Source: Desulfobacterales bacterium (lineage in GTDB: Bacteria; Desulfobacterota; Desulfobacteria; Desulfobacterales; C00003106). From it: a stretch of DNA of 6,164 bases. This document shows positions 5,977-6,164 of the stretch, piece after piece. The notes below the pieces were generated by a model. That model saw nothing but the letters and a program-made list of their open reading frames with translations. It was not told the DNA's origin and ran no database searches. Each line of letters begins with the position of its first letter. Within the stretch, counting starts at the first letter, position 1. The stretch lies in the NCBI GenBank assembly GCA_030613165.1, contig JAUWMN010000113.1, positions 1 through 6,164 of the forward strand, given 5' to 3'. A program made the position numbers and the translations under genes.

Positions 5977-6051
5977 ATGAAGAACCTGAGCATAGCGGAA
6001 AGGATTGTCTTGGCTGAAGATCTATGGTCAAATGGTCTCAAACTGTATTAG
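5977..6051 (+). pseudogene. N-terminal stub of a PF09720-type addiction-module antitoxin
   Basis: An open frame of 24 codons reads MKNLSIAERIVLAEDLW and then a short unrelated tail ending in TAG. The core closely matches the N-terminal helix pattern 'LS.AERI.LVE.IWDSI' of the putative addiction module component family (PF09720/TIGR02574), whose full members are about 65-80 residues and pair with a RelE/ParE-type toxin. Similarity stops right after the conserved Trp, so about two thirds of the protein is missing. The in-frame sequence upstream, back to a TAA at 5950-5952, adds only a few residues and no better start. No Shine-Dalgarno sequence is evident before the ATG. I read it as a decayed antitoxin gene. 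The call rests on a 14-residue match from memory and could be chance. Confidence 0.45.
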
Positions 6052-6092
6052 ACACTGCACTACGATATTATAAAGAAAATATATAGCGTTAA

Positions 6093-6121
6093 TATACAGA
6101 TTTTTTTCTGCTTAATACAAT
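6093..6121 (+). promoter_or_regulatory. Candidate sigma-70-type promoter for the gene at 6155
   Basis: TATACA (6093-6098, four of six matches to TTGACA) and TACAAT (6116-6121, five of six matches to TATAAT) are separated by exactly 17 bp. Transcription would begin near 6128 and give a leader of about 27 nt containing the strong ribosome binding site. The surrounding AT-rich sequence offers other weak candidates, for example TATAAA at 6069-6074. Confidence 0.35.
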
Positions 6122-6141
6122 TCGGTATGCGCTTTTTAGCA

Positions 6142-6149
6142 AGAGGAGA
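6142..6149 (+). promoter_or_regulatory. Strong ribosome binding site before the last gene
   Basis: AGAGGAGA contains GAGGAG, a near-perfect Shine-Dalgarno sequence, with 5-6 nt to the ATG at 6155. It is the best evidence that the ATG at the window edge is a genuine gene start. Confidence 0.7.
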
Positions 6150-6154
6150 CTGAC

Positions 6155-6164
6155 ATGCCAAACT
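6155..6164 (+). CDS. Start of an unidentified gene (partial)
   Basis: Only ATG CCA AAC and one more base are visible (Met-Pro-Asn). The strong ribosome binding site just upstream and a plausible promoter support a real start. Nothing can be said about the product. Confidence 0.6.

Larger units (their letters stand above)
5700..6154. other. 455-bp gene-poor region with small structures and coding remnants
   Basis: No intact gene can be supported here. The stretch is visibly richer in A and T than the operon, especially from 5930 on. It must contain the yhbY promoter on the - strand, but I find no convincing -35/-10 pair there. What can be seen: a GTAA-loop hairpin (5800-5817), an AT palindrome (5936-5950), a stub resembling an addiction-module antitoxin (5977-6051), an ATGGTC direct repeat (6024-6029 and 6032-6037), and a candidate promoter for the gene starting at 6155. 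From about 5740 to 5935 both strands hold short protein-like but interrupted frames that I could not assign. Confidence 0.5.

Noticed and set aside
6096..6112. CAGA/TCTG around a seven-T run as an intrinsic terminator
   Set aside because: The stem is only 4 bp, the T run is in the loop rather than after the stem, and it sits just upstream of a gene start and overlaps the candidate promoter.
5137..6154. CRISPR array or tRNA/rRNA gene in the non-coding part
   Set aside because: There are only two 31-nt repeats, 221 nt apart, without regular spacers, and no cloverleaf or rRNA-like sequence was found.

Overview
The window carries a dense block of conserved housekeeping genes on the + strand, followed by a repeat element and a gene-poor stretch. 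The order is tsf (3' end), pyrH, frr, uppS, cdsA, dxr, rseP. This order, a long one-PDZ site-2 protease with no bamA after it, and mid-GC coding sequence fit a Gram-negative bacterium, most likely a delta-proteobacterium (Desulfobacterota) or a relative. That placement is an inference from gene order and protein style; nothing here proves it.

Positions 1-5136 look like one operon read left to right. After a 4-nt gap between tsf and pyrH, every junction overlaps: 4, 11, 10, 16 and 4 nt. The products fall into two groups. EF-Ts and ribosome recycling factor serve translation, and UMP kinase feeds pyrimidine nucleotide supply. UppS, CdsA, Dxr and RseP serve the cell envelope: Dxr starts the MEP isoprenoid pathway, UppS turns isoprenyl diphosphates into the undecaprenyl carrier, CdsA makes CDP-diacylglycerol for phospholipids, and RseP is an intramembrane protease.

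Positions 5137-5393 hold a repeat element bracketed by two exact 31-nt direct repeats. It contains a strong 12-bp hairpin and a longer imperfect fold, and it fills the whole gap between the convergent genes rseP (+) and yhbY (-). Its right-hand copy supplies the last codon and the stop codon of yhbY. yhbY (5388-5699, - strand, GTG start) encodes a small CRS1/YhbY-type RNA-binding ribosome assembly protein.

Positions 5700-6154 have no intact gene that I can support. The stretch is more AT-rich and holds small hairpins, a short palindrome and what looks like the N-terminal stub of a PF09720-type addiction-module antitoxin (5977-6051). A candidate promoter (6093-6121) and a strong ribosome binding site (6142-6149) lead into a gene that starts at 6155 and runs out of the window after three codons. 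I see no clearly new system. The most interesting parts are the repeat element that ends yhbY and the toxin-antitoxin fossil.
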